Shown here piece by piece: positions 28,603 through 37,763 of a DNA stretch of 64,000 nt. The position numbers and the translations under genes were made by a program. How positions within the stretch are numbered: the stretch's first letter is position 1; each line of letters opens with the position of its first letter. The stretch covers positions 186,001 through 250,000 of the forward strand of contig CAVXFK010000027.1 in the NCBI GenBank assembly GCA_963761005.1. The letters are read 5' to 3'. Origin of the DNA: DASWJZ01 sp963761005 (lineage in GTDB: Bacteria; Pseudomonadota; Alphaproteobacteria; Rhizobiales; Afifellaceae). The notes under the pieces are model-generated. The model made no database searches, had not been told where the DNA came from, and was given only the letters and a program-made list of their open reading frames with translations.

Positions 28603-29418
28603 ATGCGTCTTGCTGCTTTCCAAATGGTGGCGCGAATGGGCGACGTGGCCGCCAATCTAGCCATGATTGCCGAGGCGGCAGCAGAGGCGTCGCGCCGCGG
28701 CGCAACCCTTCTCGTCTCCCCTGAGCTAGCCACGACGGCGTATGGCAGCGGCGACCTGATCCGCTCGTTGGCGGAACCAGCCGACGGACCGCAGGTTGCG
28801 GCGATCACCCGATTAGCCGCCTTGAACAACATCACCGTAGTTGCCGGCTTTGCCGAGCGGGTGGGCGAGCACATCTACAATTCGGCTGTACTGGCGGAAC
28901 CTTCCGGCAACCGCGTCATCTATCGCAAGTGCCATCTCTACGGCGACTATGAACGCCGCCTTTTCACCCCTGGCGATCAGCCGCCGCGTGTCGTGAATCT
29001 CGGCGAACTGAAGGTCGGCATCCTCATTTGCTACGACATGGAATTTCCTGAGGCGGTGCGGTGTCTCGCACTCGCGGGCGCCAAGGTGGTTCTGGTGCCC
29101 ACCGCCCAGCCAGATACACAGGACGCCCCCTTCATCGCCGAAAAAATCGTTCCGGTGCGCGCTTTCGAAAACGGCATTGCGATCGTCTACGCCGATCACA
29201 CCGGCAGCGACGAGCAATTCGCCTATGCGGGGCGATCCTGTATTGCTCTCCCGGACGGCACTGACGGCGCGCGCGCTTCCGCGAGCGGCAGCGTGGTCAT
29301 CGTCGCCGACTACGAGTCGTCAAATTTCGAGTTGTCGCGCTCAGCTAATCCGTATGTCGCAGACCGGCGCATCGATCTGTTTGGGACCAGTCGGGAAAAG
29401 GCGGGTGACGCCGGTTAA
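28603..29418 (+). CDS. Carbon-nitrogen hydrolase (nitrilase superfamily amidase)
   Basis: A 271-aa cytoplasmic amidase with the full catalytic triad: Glu41 in VSPELATTAYG, Lys109 in YRKCHLYG and Cys143 in LICYDMEFPE. Family members hydrolyse omega-amides, N-carbamoyl amines and simple nitriles or amides. In this operon it could deamidate an intermediate formed after urea removal and transamination, or act as an N-carbamoylputrescine-type amidohydrolase. The start is 2 bp after the permease stop, so it belongs to the operon. It is the last gene of the module. Confidence 0.88.
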   Translation: MRLAAFQMVARMGDVAANLAMIAEAAAEASRRGATLLVSPELATTAYGSGDLIRSLAEPADGPQVAAITRLAALNNITVVAGFAERVGEHIYNSAVLAEPSGNRVIYRKCHLYGDYERRLFTPGDQPPRVVNLGELKVGILICYDMEFPEAVRCLALAGAKVVLVPTAQPDTQDAPFIAEKIVPVRAFENGIAIVYADHTGSDEQFAYAGRSCIALPDGTDGARASASGSVVIVADYESSNFELSRSANPYVADRRIDLFGTSREKAGDAG

Positions 29419-29856
29419 GGCACTTGGTGGCACATAAGCCCTGCGGAGGGCGTTCAAGGGCTCGTCCATCCCTAGTGTCCAAGACGAATTTAAAGCACGT
29501 TGTAATGGGTTAATCGAGCAAGCGGGCGGCTCCGCTCTCTTATCGCAATCGTATCGCAACAAGTGCGGCAGAAACCTGCAAGTGTGTGTGGGCACTGGTG
29601 CGCAACGGGTCGCTTCGGCGTAGGGAGCGTCGTTCAGCCGGCGGCTTCTGGCCCAAGATGAGATTTGATCTGGGCGGCCGAGCCATGTCCTGCGCTGCCA
29701 CCGAGCCTGCCGATCGCCTCGGCACATCTCTAAGGTACTTGTCCCCACTGGGTGCCAACGACATTTTCGGCTAATCTGATTGCCAATAAAACCTTTGCGT
29801 CTCAGCTGATGGAGGCTGAGTCGATCAAGGTCGCCATTAGAGAGGGAGGTAGTCGG
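29419..29856. other. Intergenic region between two operons, with a repeat pair
   Basis: About 440 bp without a supported gene. The pair TATCGCAAT/TATCGCAAC (29541-29560, 11-bp pitch) lies here. AGAGGGAGG before 29857 is the ribosome-binding site of the next gene. A promoter should be present but no strong -35/-10 pair stands out. Confidence 0.45.
29541..29560 (+). repeat. Paired direct repeat TATCGCAAy, module boundary
   Basis: TATCGCAAT at 29541-29549 and TATCGCAAC at 29552-29560, 11-bp pitch. It lies exactly between the guanidino operon and the sugar operon and resembles the pairs at 21188 and 36177. Confidence 0.5.
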
Positions 29857-31095
29857 ATGTCTTCTTTGCTACGCTCATCGCTGGCCGCGGTCGTAACGCT
29901 TGCCGGCTTCGCAACTGCGCCGGCCTCGGCGCAAACTACGATCAACGCGCTTTTCATGGCCCAGGCCGCCTATAGCGAGGCCGACGTCAGAGCAATGACG
30001 GCGAATTTCGAGCAAGCCAACCCCGACATCAAGGTCAATCTCGAGTTCGTGCCCTACGAAGGCTTGCGTGACAAGACGCTGCTCGCGCAAGGCTCTGGCG
30101 GCTATGACGTCGTCCTCTTCGACGTGATCTGGCCCGCCGAGTTCGCCACCAACCGGGTGCTGATGGACGTGACCGACCGCATCACGCCGGAGATGAACAA
30201 GGAAATTTTCCCCGGCGCCTGGACAACGGTCGAATATCAGGGCCATCGCTACGGCCTGCCCTGGATTCTCGACACGAAATATCTCTTTTACAATAAGGAT
30301 ATGCTGACCAAGGCCGGGATCAGCGCGCCGCCCAAGACCTGGGACGAACTCGTCCAGGACGCCAAAATGATCAAAGACAAGGGCATCTTGGACACGCCGA
30401 TCGCGTGGAGTTGGGCGCAGGCCGAGGCGGCGATCTGCGACTACGCAACTTTGGTAGACGCGTATGGCGGCAAGTTCCTCGACGACAGCGGCAAGCCGGC
30501 CTTTCAGACAGATGGCGGGCTCAAAGCGCTGCAATACATGGTGCAAACCGTCAAAGACGGCGTGACCAATCCCAACTCCAAAGAATTCCTGGAGGAGGAT
30601 GTGCGCCGCGTGTTCCAGAATGGCGAGGCGGCCTTCGCGCTCAACTGGACCTACATGTTCAACCTCGCCAATGACCCCAAGGAAAGCAAGGTTGCAGGGC
30701 AGGTGGGTGTCGAACCGGCACCCGGCATCGAGGGCACCAGCCAAGCATCGGCGGTCAACGGATCGATGGGGCTCGGCATCACCACGACCAGCAAGCACCC
30801 CGACGAGGCGTGGAAATACATTGTCTACATGACCTCGCAGCCGGTGCAGAATGCCTATGCCAAGCTGAGCCTTCCGATCTGGGCGTCGTCCTATGATGAT
30901 CCTGCCGTGACCAAGGACCAAGAGGATCTGATCGCCGCCGCGAAAGTCAGCCTGCCCCTGATGTTCCCGCGCCCGACGACGCCAAACTACCAGGAGCTCT
31001 CGAACGCCTTGCAGGTCGGAATCCAGCAAGCGGTGCTAGGCGCGCAAAGCCCCGAAGAGGCGCTGAAAGAAGCCGCCGGCAATTCGGGTCTGTGA
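29857..31095 (+). CDS. Sugar ABC transporter periplasmic binding protein
   Basis: CUT1-type binding protein, 412 aa, with a Sec signal peptide (LAAVVTLAGFATAPASAQ). The start at 29857 follows AGAGGGAGG; an upstream frame without a binding site is not used. It contains GLPWILDTKYLFYNKDMLTKAG and the family's PPKTWDELVQDAKM, then ALNWTYMF and MGLGITTTSKHPDEAWKYIV. First gene of the operon with two permeases, a SIS protein, a PfkB kinase and an ATPase. The substrate is probably a sugar or amino sugar. Confidence 0.92.
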   Translation: MSSLLRSSLAAVVTLAGFATAPASAQTTINALFMAQAAYSEADVRAMTANFEQANPDIKVNLEFVPYEGLRDKTLLAQGSGGYDVVLFDVIWPAEFATNRVLMDVTDRITPEMNKEIFPGAWTTVEYQGHRYGLPWILDTKYLFYNKDMLTKAGISAPPKTWDELVQDAKMIKDKGILDTPIAWSWAQAEAAICDYATLVDAYGGKFLDDSGKPAFQTDGGLKALQYMVQTVKDGVTNPNSKEFLEEDVRRVFQNGEAAFALNWTYMFNLANDPKESKVAGQVGVEPAPGIEGTSQASAVNGSMGLGITTTSKHPDEAWKYIVYMTSQPVQNAYAKLSLPIWASSYDDPAVTKDQEDLIAAAKVSLPLMFPRPTTPNYQELSNALQVGIQQAVLGAQSPEEALKEAAGNSGL

Positions 31096-31106
31096 GCCAC
31101 TGAACC

Positions 31107-31144
31107 GCGAGCGGGCGGTGCAAACGGATGCACCGCCCGCTCGC
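31107..31144 (+). repeat. Strong intercistronic hairpin after the sugar-binding-protein gene
   Basis: A perfect 16-bp stem (31107-31122 with 31129-31144) around AACGGA, with no T-run. It lies 11 bp after the stop and probably protects the binding-protein mRNA from 3' decay, as in the malE-malF gap. Confidence 0.7.
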
Positions 31145-31240
31145 GCTTGCCGTCCTCTACATGGCCGTCGATACCGTTATGGTAGGGCTCGTTTGGCGGA
31201 CGGGGCTCGACGAACCCAGCGCTAGTCGGAGGACATTCAA

Positions 31241-32116
31241 GTGAGGCGCTGGCCGGCGCTTGGCTCCTGGCTGCTGATGACGCCGCTTCTTGCAGTGATG
31301 ATCGCGGTGATCGGCTGGCCCTTGCTCGACACCGTCCAACTCAGCTTCACCAATGCCCGGCTGATCGGAACCGGAGGCCAATTCGTTGGCCTCGAAAATT
31401 ACCAGAAGGCGCTCTCGGGAATGCCTCTCCGAGATGCGCTTGTCACCACGGCGATCTTTGCTTTCGCCTCTGTGGCATTGGAGATGCTGCTCGGAGTTTT
31501 AGGCGCGCTGTTGCTTGACCAGCAGTTTCGCGGTCGCACCGCACTCAGGGCGATGATGATCCTGCCCTGGGCGCTGCCAACCATCGTCAACGCCACACTC
31601 TGGCGGCTCATCTACAATCCCGAATACGGCGCCCTTAACGCGCTTTTGACTCAACTCGGCATCCTTGGCGACTACCGGTCTTGGCTCGGCGAGCCGACGC
31701 CGGCGATGGTGTCGCTCATCGCCGCCGATGCCTGGAAGAACTTCTCCCTGGTGGCGCTGATCGGCCTTGCCGCGCTGCAGGCGGTGCCGAAGGACATCAA
31801 GGCGGCAGCGGTGGTGGATGGTGCGGGCGCCATCGCCTGGTTTCGCTTCGTGCAATGGCCCTATCTTGCGGGACCTTTGATGGTGGCGCTGGTCCTCCGC
31901 ACCATCGAAGCCTTCAAAGTCTTCGACATCATTTGGGTTATGACCCGCGGCGGTCCTGCGAACTCGACTCGCACCCTCTCGATCCTCGTCTACCAGGAGG
32001 CTTTTTCGTTTCAGCGGGCGGGCTCGGGCGCATCTTTGGCGCTGATCGTCACCCTCATCATCACAGTGCTTGCGGCGATCTATATCGCGGCCATGCGCCG
32101 TAGCGTTGAAGCCTAA
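31241..32116 (+). CDS. Sugar ABC transporter permease (MalF/UgpA type)
   Basis: CUT1 permease, 291 aa, GTG start after CGGAGGAC. Six hydrophobic segments, with VPKDIKAAAVVDGAGAIAWF as the EAA loop and WVMTRGGPANSTRTL near the end, a signature of this family. Confidence 0.92.
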   Translation: MRRWPALGSWLLMTPLLAVMIAVIGWPLLDTVQLSFTNARLIGTGGQFVGLENYQKALSGMPLRDALVTTAIFAFASVALEMLLGVLGALLLDQQFRGRTALRAMMILPWALPTIVNATLWRLIYNPEYGALNALLTQLGILGDYRSWLGEPTPAMVSLIAADAWKNFSLVALIGLAALQAVPKDIKAAAVVDGAGAIAWFRFVQWPYLAGPLMVALVLRTIEAFKVFDIIWVMTRGGPANSTRTLSILVYQEAFSFQRAGSGASLALIVTLIITVLAAIYIAAMRRSVEA

Positions 32117-32120
32117 GCCC

Positions 32121-32966
32121 ATGGAACGCAGAGGACCTCTCGGCACAATGTTCGTCTACGCCGCAGCACTTCTGCTCGCGGTCTTCACTCTCGCCCCGCT
32201 CGTCTGGCTGTTTGTCATGAGCATCTCGTCGACGAGCGACTTGACCGCCAAACCTTTGCACTGGTGGCCTCAAGCGGTCGATCTCTCGCGCTACCGGACG
32301 CTCCTCACCCTCGCAAAAAACAGCTTGGGAGAGACTTTTCTATATTCCCTTCGCAATTCGCTGATTGTCTCTACACTCGGCACCGTCGCCGCCTTGCTGG
32401 TGGCTATCCCCGCGGGCTGGGCGGTCTCCCGCAACGCCAGGATCGGCTGGTCGCTTTACGCCGTGATTGCCACCTACATGCTGCCGCCTGTCGCGCTCGC
32501 CGTCCCACTCTATCGGAGCCTCGCGACCTTGGGCCTGCTCAACACTGTCTACGGACTTGCGCTAGTCTATCTGACGATCCTCGCACCGTTCACCACCTGG
32601 CTGCTCAAATCAGGCTTCGATTCAATCCCGCGCGAGATCGAGAACGCAGCGATGATCGATGGTGCGCGGTTGGACCAGTCGATCCGTCTGATCATGCTGC
32701 CGCTCGCGGCGCCGGTGGTGGCGACGACCGCGCTCTTTGCCTTCCTCCTGGCTTGGGACGAGTTCTTCTACGCACTGCTTTTTACTTCCGACCTGCGCTC
32801 CAAGATCCTGACGGTCGAGATCGCCGACCTCGCCGGCGGTCGCATTGCCGACTACGGACTGATCGCCACGGCCGGTGTCCTCGCGTCGCTGCCCCCGGTG
32901 CTGATCGGGCTCGTCATGCAGAGGGCGCTTGTATCCGGACTGATGCAGGGCGGGGTCAAGGGATGA
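32121..32966 (+). CDS. Sugar ABC transporter permease (MalG/UgpE type)
   Basis: Second CUT1 permease, 281 aa. Hydrophobic segments include FVYAAALLLAVFTLAPLVWL, and IPREIENAAMIDGARLDQSI is the EAA loop. It starts 4 bp after the first permease; its stop overlaps the SIS gene (ATGA). Confidence 0.92.
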   Translation: MERRGPLGTMFVYAAALLLAVFTLAPLVWLFVMSISSTSDLTAKPLHWWPQAVDLSRYRTLLTLAKNSLGETFLYSLRNSLIVSTLGTVAALLVAIPAGWAVSRNARIGWSLYAVIATYMLPPVALAVPLYRSLATLGLLNTVYGLALVYLTILAPFTTWLLKSGFDSIPREIENAAMIDGARLDQSIRLIMLPLAAPVVATTALFAFLLAWDEFFYALLFTSDLRSKILTVEIADLAGGRIADYGLIATAGVLASLPPVLIGLVMQRALVSGLMQGGVKG

Positions 32967-33985
32967 CGGGCGTAGTGAAGGCTTCTGGCGCTTCAGGCCT
33001 CGTGACGATCAAGACGGAAATGGCCCGCCAGCGCGGCGATGCACTGGCGTCTTTTGTCGGGGCACGCGCGACGGCTCGGCAAATAGCTGACCACATGCGC
33101 ACGACCGGCCGGCTGCTGCTGCTCGGCATGGGAGCGTCGCACGCCATTGGCAGGGCAGTGGAGCCGCTTTACCGGCGGTTTGGCATCGATGCCATGGCGG
33201 TGCCGCTTTCCGAGCAGCTCGTCGCTCCGCTTCGAACCGACGACAAGACCGTCATGATCACCTCGCAGTCGGGCGAGAGCGCCGAGGTGATCCGCTGGCT
33301 CAAGGAGCGCGAAGGCCGGGAAAGCATATTCGGGCTGACGCTCGACCCGGAAGCATCGCTTGCGCGGGCATTGCCTTGCCTCGTCGGCTCGGGTGGACCA
33401 GAGCTCGCGTTCGCGGCGACCCGGAGCCTGACCGTCGGCTTTGCGCTTCATCTCGCCGTGCTTGCAGAGCTCGGCGATGACCCAGAACCAGCGCTCGCCG
33501 CGTTGCGATCCGGCAACGCGCCCAAGGTTGACGCTGCGCTCGCCACGTTTTCGGCGATCCGCGCAATCGTCACGTCCGGCCGCCTGCTGCAGGGTCTCGC
33601 TGAGGCCCTGGCGCTCGGACTCGCCGAACTTTCCCGCGTTCCTGCCTTTTCGCTCGAGGGCGGGCAATTGCGGCACGGGCCGCTCGAGATGCTCGGGCCG
33701 GAAGTCGGCGTGCTGCTATTGCGCTGCGACGAGACCGCCGCGTCCCTTGTCGCTTCCACGGCGTCCGCGGCGCTTGCGGCCGGCTCGCCAGTCGTTGTCT
33801 TCGACGCCTCGGGCGAGCCGCCGATCTGCGGCGCAGTCCACCTCGCGCGGCCGCGCGCCGCGGGGCTGGCCGCGATCTTCAGCATTCTTCCGACGGCCCA
33901 GGAATTCATGCTGGGCTTTGCCGCCGCCCGCGTCGCCACCGTCGGCACGCCGCGGCGCAGCTCGAAGATCACACGGACGGAATAG
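32963..33985 (+). CDS. SIS-domain protein (AgaS/GlmS-like sugar isomerase/deaminase)
   Basis: Cytoplasmic protein of 340 aa with two sugar-isomerase (SIS) domains. The first has LLLGMGASHAIGRAVEPLY and MITSQSGESAEVIRWL, a phosphosugar-binding loop. The second has EGGQLRHGPLEML, the GlmS-type block. Without a glutaminase domain it fits AgaS-like deaminase/isomerase or amino-sugar-phosphate-binding regulators. The neighbouring PfkB kinase would provide the phosphosugar. It overlaps the permease stop by 4 bp. Confidence 0.85.
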   Translation: MTGVVKASGASGLVTIKTEMARQRGDALASFVGARATARQIADHMRTTGRLLLLGMGASHAIGRAVEPLYRRFGIDAMAVPLSEQLVAPLRTDDKTVMITSQSGESAEVIRWLKEREGRESIFGLTLDPEASLARALPCLVGSGGPELAFAATRSLTVGFALHLAVLAELGDDPEPALAALRSGNAPKVDAALATFSAIRAIVTSGRLLQGLAEALALGLAELSRVPAFSLEGGQLRHGPLEMLGPEVGVLLLRCDETAASLVASTASAALAAGSPVVVFDASGEPPICGAVHLARPRAAGLAAIFSILPTAQEFMLGFAAARVATVGTPRRSSKITRTE

Positions 33986-33990
33986 CGGTC

Positions 33991-34926
33991 ATGCGCGCAC
34001 TCGCCGTCCTCGGAAACGTCAATCTCGATCTGATCGTGGGGCCGCTCGCGCCTTGGCCCGAGCCCGGCACCGAGGTCACGGTCGCGCACCACCAAGTGCG
34101 GGCCGGCGGCGCGGCGGGCAATGTAGCTCTTGCCTGGCAAGAGCTAGGCATCCCCTTTCAAATTGCCGCCAATGTCGGCAATGACGCGTTCGGCCAATTT
34201 CTGCGCTCAGAATTCGGCGCGGTCGCCGACCGCTGGCCGGTCACTGGGACAAGCACGACGCTTTCAATTGGCGTCACGCATCCAAGCGGCGAGCGTACAT
34301 TCATCACGCCCCTCGGGCATCTCAACGACTTTACGGTCGAACAGGCACTCTCCTGCATCGACGAAAACCGGCTGCGGGGCGGCATCCTGCTCACATGTGG
34401 ATCATTCGTGATGCCGCAGTTAGCCGCCGCCTACGATGCGTTGTTCGAATGGGCCGATGCCAGGTCGATCGAAGTGGCGCTTGATACCGGCTGGCCGCCA
34501 GACGGTTGGAGCGAGGCGACGATCGCGGCAACGCGAGGCTGGATCGCGCGCTGTCATCATCTTCTCCTTAATGAAGTCGAGGCCGTCGCCCTTTCGCGAA
34601 CCAGCGATCCTGAGGACGCAGCACAGTCTCTCGTCGCCGGCATGCAGCAGCCGAATCCGATGGTGGTCGTGAAGCAAGGGCCGCGCGGGGCGCTTGCCTG
34701 TTCGTCAAGCTGCGAGATTGTCCGCGTGCCGGCCCTTGATGTCGCGGTCATCGATACGATCGGCGCCGGCGATGCCTTCAACGCCGGCTATCTTGCGTCC
34801 GTTGCCGCGGGACAAGCAACCGAGAAAGCACTGCGGTGCGGCGTGAAGACGGCCTCAGCGGCGATTTCTGCTGCGCCTCGCGTGCCTGAAGAGGCGAGCT
34901 TGGGCGCCAAGGGGCAGCTTCGATGA
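33991..34926 (+). CDS. PfkB-family carbohydrate kinase
   Basis: Ribokinase-fold sugar kinase of 311 aa. The N-terminal LGNVNLDLIVGPLAPWPEPG and AGGAAGNVA bind the sugar. The C-terminal signature DTIGAGDAFNAGYL contains catalytic Asp261. Presumably phosphorylates the imported sugar or amino sugar. It lies between the SIS gene and the transporter ATPase, overlapping the latter by ATGA. Confidence 0.9.
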   Translation: MRALAVLGNVNLDLIVGPLAPWPEPGTEVTVAHHQVRAGGAAGNVALAWQELGIPFQIAANVGNDAFGQFLRSEFGAVADRWPVTGTSTTLSIGVTHPSGERTFITPLGHLNDFTVEQALSCIDENRLRGGILLTCGSFVMPQLAAAYDALFEWADARSIEVALDTGWPPDGWSEATIAATRGWIARCHHLLLNEVEAVALSRTSDPEDAAQSLVAGMQQPNPMVVVKQGPRGALACSSSCEIVRVPALDVAVIDTIGAGDAFNAGYLASVAAGQATEKALRCGVKTASAAISAAPRVPEEASLGAKGQLR

Positions 34927-36011
34927 GCGCCTTGGTTCTCGACAAGATCAGAAAGCGCTTCGACGCCAACGAGGTGCTGAAAGGCATCGACATCTCGCTT
35001 GCCGACGGCGAGTTCCTTGTGCTGCTGGGGCCTTCGGGCTGCGGGAAGTCGACCCTGCTGAACATCATCGCCGGGCTTCTTGAGCCAACGAGCGGTGACG
35101 TGCGGATCGGCGATCGCTCTGTCCTGCGGGTCCGTCCCAAGAATCGCGACATCGCCATGGTCTTTCAATCCTATGCCCTCTATCCGAACATGTCGGTTGA
35201 GAGGAACATCGGCTTCGGACTCGAGATGCGCGGGGTGCCGCCTGCCGAGCGCCGCGAAGCGGTGCACGAGGCCGCGGCAGTGCTGCACATTGAGCCGCTC
35301 CTCAAGCGTCGGCCCGGAGAATTATCGGGTGGGCAACGCCAACGCGTCGCAATCGGCCGAGCACTCGTGCGCAAGCCGGCGGTGTTTCTGTTCGACGAGC
35401 CACTCTCAAACCTCGATGCCAAATTGCGCATGGAAATGCGCGGCGAGCTGCGCCGCCTGCACGACATGCTGGGGACGACCATCGTCTACGTGACGCACGA
35501 CCAGATCGAAGCGATGACGCTGGCGAGCCGTATTGCCCTCATGCACAACGGGCTGATTGAACAGATCGGAACGCCTGATGAGATCTACAACCGCCCGGCC
35601 AACCTCTACGTTGCTGGCTTCGTCGGCTCCCCGGCAATGAACGTTCTTGAGGCGACGCTGCATCGCACAGCCGAGAGCTTGGTGGCGACCCTCGTGCAAA
35701 GCGGTGAGACGATCCACCTACCGCTTAATCAAATAGAGCAGGCGAAGCCTGACGGCGCTCTGGTGAGCCTCGGGATCCGACCCGAAGCCGTACGGCTGGC
35801 GCATGAGGGCGAGGCCGGCGCTATCAAGGTCCTCATTGACGACGTGGAGCTGACCGGACCCGAGAAGCTCGTTGTGGCGCATCTTGGCGGGGCGACCTTC
35901 ACGGCGCGCGTCAGCCCTCATGCCCGGATTCGCCCGGGGGAATTGGCCACCTTTGCCTTCGACACGGTCGGAATAAGCCTTTTCGATCCCACGAGTGGCG
36001 CGCGACTCTAG
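34923..36011 (+). CDS. Sugar ABC transporter ATPase (MalK/UgpC type)
   Basis: CUT1 ATPase of 362 aa with Walker A GPSGCGKST, Q-loop VFQSYALYPNMS, signature LSGGQRQRVAIGRAL, Walker B VFLFDEPLSNLD and H-loop YVTHDQIEAM, plus a C-terminal regulatory/TOBE region from about residue 235. MalK-like ATPases often serve several CUT1 permeases, so it could also power the ATPase-less importer at 44-47 kb (inference). Confidence 0.93.
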   Translation: MSALVLDKIRKRFDANEVLKGIDISLADGEFLVLLGPSGCGKSTLLNIIAGLLEPTSGDVRIGDRSVLRVRPKNRDIAMVFQSYALYPNMSVERNIGFGLEMRGVPPAERREAVHEAAAVLHIEPLLKRRPGELSGGQRQRVAIGRALVRKPAVFLFDEPLSNLDAKLRMEMRGELRRLHDMLGTTIVYVTHDQIEAMTLASRIALMHNGLIEQIGTPDEIYNRPANLYVAGFVGSPAMNVLEATLHRTAESLVATLVQSGETIHLPLNQIEQAKPDGALVSLGIRPEAVRLAHEGEAGAIKVLIDDVELTGPEKLVVAHLGGATFTARVSPHARIRPGELATFAFDTVGISLFDPTSGARL

Positions 36012-36176
36012 CGTTGCTAAGCACAAATGAGGCAACCGACTGTAAGTCTCCAACCCGTAGCACTCAGAAAAGGCGAAGAGAACCAAGTCCAAGGGCTGTT
36101 GCATCCCTTTCGCCCGTATGAGGTTATCGCTGTAGCTCAATGAGTTGGCGGTGAATGCCGGGCGCCTTTTGTCGCT

Positions 36177-36195
36177 GTCGCAACTCGGTCGCAAC
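36177..36195 (+). repeat. Paired direct repeat GTCGCAAC, module boundary
   Basis: GTCGCAAC at 36177-36184 and 36188-36195, 11-bp pitch, in the gap after the sugar operon. It is nearly identical to the pair at 21188-21207. Confidence 0.5.
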
Positions 36196-36300
36196 CCGGC
36201 AAGCTTCAGATCTTTGGCAACTTAAGAGGCTTCGACGCTGCCGTCGCCGCCGAAGAGGTCAGTGGCCAGCGCCACCCACTGAGGCGCTGTTACCCCTCCA

Positions 36301-36843
36301 TCACTTTGTCTTGGGGACCAGCGTCGGAAGCGTGGCCTTGACCGCCGCGAATGCGGCAGCCTGATCTACCCAACCCACCTGGGCAAGCGGAAGCCACGCG
36401 AAGTCGTCCTCGCCCTGGAAGAACCGATCGACAAGGTGAAATCCCAGCGCGCGATAGGACTCCAACTGCTCCTCGGAAAAGAACTGATCGCTGGTGGTCT
36501 CGTGCGGAAACGTCGGGTATCGCCGCTTGTAGTCGAGGACATAGTCCTTCTCGTCGCCGGTCAACGATGCTTTGAGATAGACGATGATACCCTCGGCGCC
36601 GGTTTCGTAGACAATCCGCCCCACCGCGCAATGCGGGCCGTGAAGGCACGGAGCATTACCCGCTTTCATGCCCTCGCTGATTTGGCGTGTTGTGCTTGCG
36701 ATCTGCTCCCAGGGCAGCGTGATGCGCACACCGAGATCGATACGGACGAAGCGCTCCAGCTTGAGCAGCGAGGGGAAGGCCATGGCCGGATCGGCCTCGG
36801 CAACGACCACGACGAGCTGGCATCCGCAATTCAGCAGCTCGCC
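36301..36843 (-). pseudogene. Patatin-like protein remnant (C-terminal part)
   Basis: About 180 residues ending at 36301 read like the C-terminus of long patatin-like phospholipases: LLKLERFVRIDLGVRI, CAVGRIVYETGAEGIIVYLK, SLTGDEKDYVLDYKRRYP, FPHETTSDQFFSEEQLESYR. The catalytic Ser/Asp domain is absent. Homology stops at about 36843, where IS110 transposase sequence begins on the other strand, so the gene was truncated there by deletion or insertion. The open frame beyond this point is antisense of the transposase. Confidence 0.6.
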
Positions 36844-37763
36844 GGGCAGAAGTGCTTCGGTTCTTCGCGTCCTTGCCGCCCTGCCTGGTTGGGATGGAGG
36901 CTTGCGCCTCATCGCAATACTGGGCGCGCGAGATCCAGGCGCTTGGTCACCATGTGAGGCTGATGCCGCCGGCCTACGTGAAGCCTTATGTGAAGCGCGG
37001 CAAGACAGACGCCGCTGATGCGGAGGCGATTTGCGAGGCTGTGACGCGGCCAACGATACGCTTCGTGGCTGTGAAGAGCGCCAACCAGCAGGCAGTCCTG
37101 ATGCTGCACAAGGCGCGCGAGCTTCTGGTGCGGCAGCGGACCATGCTCACCGATGCTGTTCGGTCGCATCTCGCCGAATACGGCATTGTTGCCGCGCAAG
37201 GTCCGGGAGGGATCGGCGTGCTGACGACCTTGTTCCAGGACAGCGGCGATCTTCTGCCGGCCTATGCCCGTGACGCGATCACTGGTCTCCTCGCTCAGCT
37301 CGCCAGCGTTGAAGCGCAGATAGCAGAGTTGGAGAGGAAGATCGCAGAATGGCATCGCTCTGATGCCGCCTCTCGCCGTTTGGCTACGATCCCTGGCATC
37401 GGTCGGATTACCGCTAGCGCCCTGGCGGCCAGTGTCCCAGATGCTTCCCTCTTCAGATCGAGCCGCCAGTTTGCGGCGTGGTTGGGCCTCACGCCGCGCG
37501 CCCGTTCGAGCGGCGGCAAGGACAGGCAGACGGGGATCAGCAAACAAGGCGACGGGTATATCAGAAGGCTGCTCGTCGTCGGCGCCACAGCGGTGCTGCG
37601 TTATGCGCGCCAGGACAACGCCAGCCGCGCGTGGGCGACGCGGCTCCTCGAACGCAAGCGGCCGAAGGTGGTGGCGGTTGCGCTCGCCAACAAGACAGCA
37701 CGGATTGCCTGGGCGCTGCTCACGCGCGAGCAAGTTTACGTAGCGCCGCAGCCGGCTGCGTAG
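36841..37763 (+). mobile_element. IS110-family transposase, 5'-truncated
   Basis: About 305 residues of an IS110-family transposase. It contains PPAYVKPYVKRGKTDAADAE and AICEAVTRPT of the DEDD domain, and the C-terminal transposase_20 block RLATIPGIGRITASALAAS to AAWLGLTPRARSSGGK. The usual first 35 or so residues (GIDLAK with the first catalytic Asp) are missing: the homology starts at EVLRFFASLPPC, abutting the patatin remnant. The copy is therefore probably inactive. The right end of the element beyond the stop cannot be placed, as IS110 ends lack clear inverted repeats. Confidence 0.85.

Noticed and set aside
36125..36150. tRNA-like D-arm CTGTAGCTCAATGAGTTGG
   Set aside because: No anticodon or T-arm follows, so it is at best a relic; too weak to annotate.
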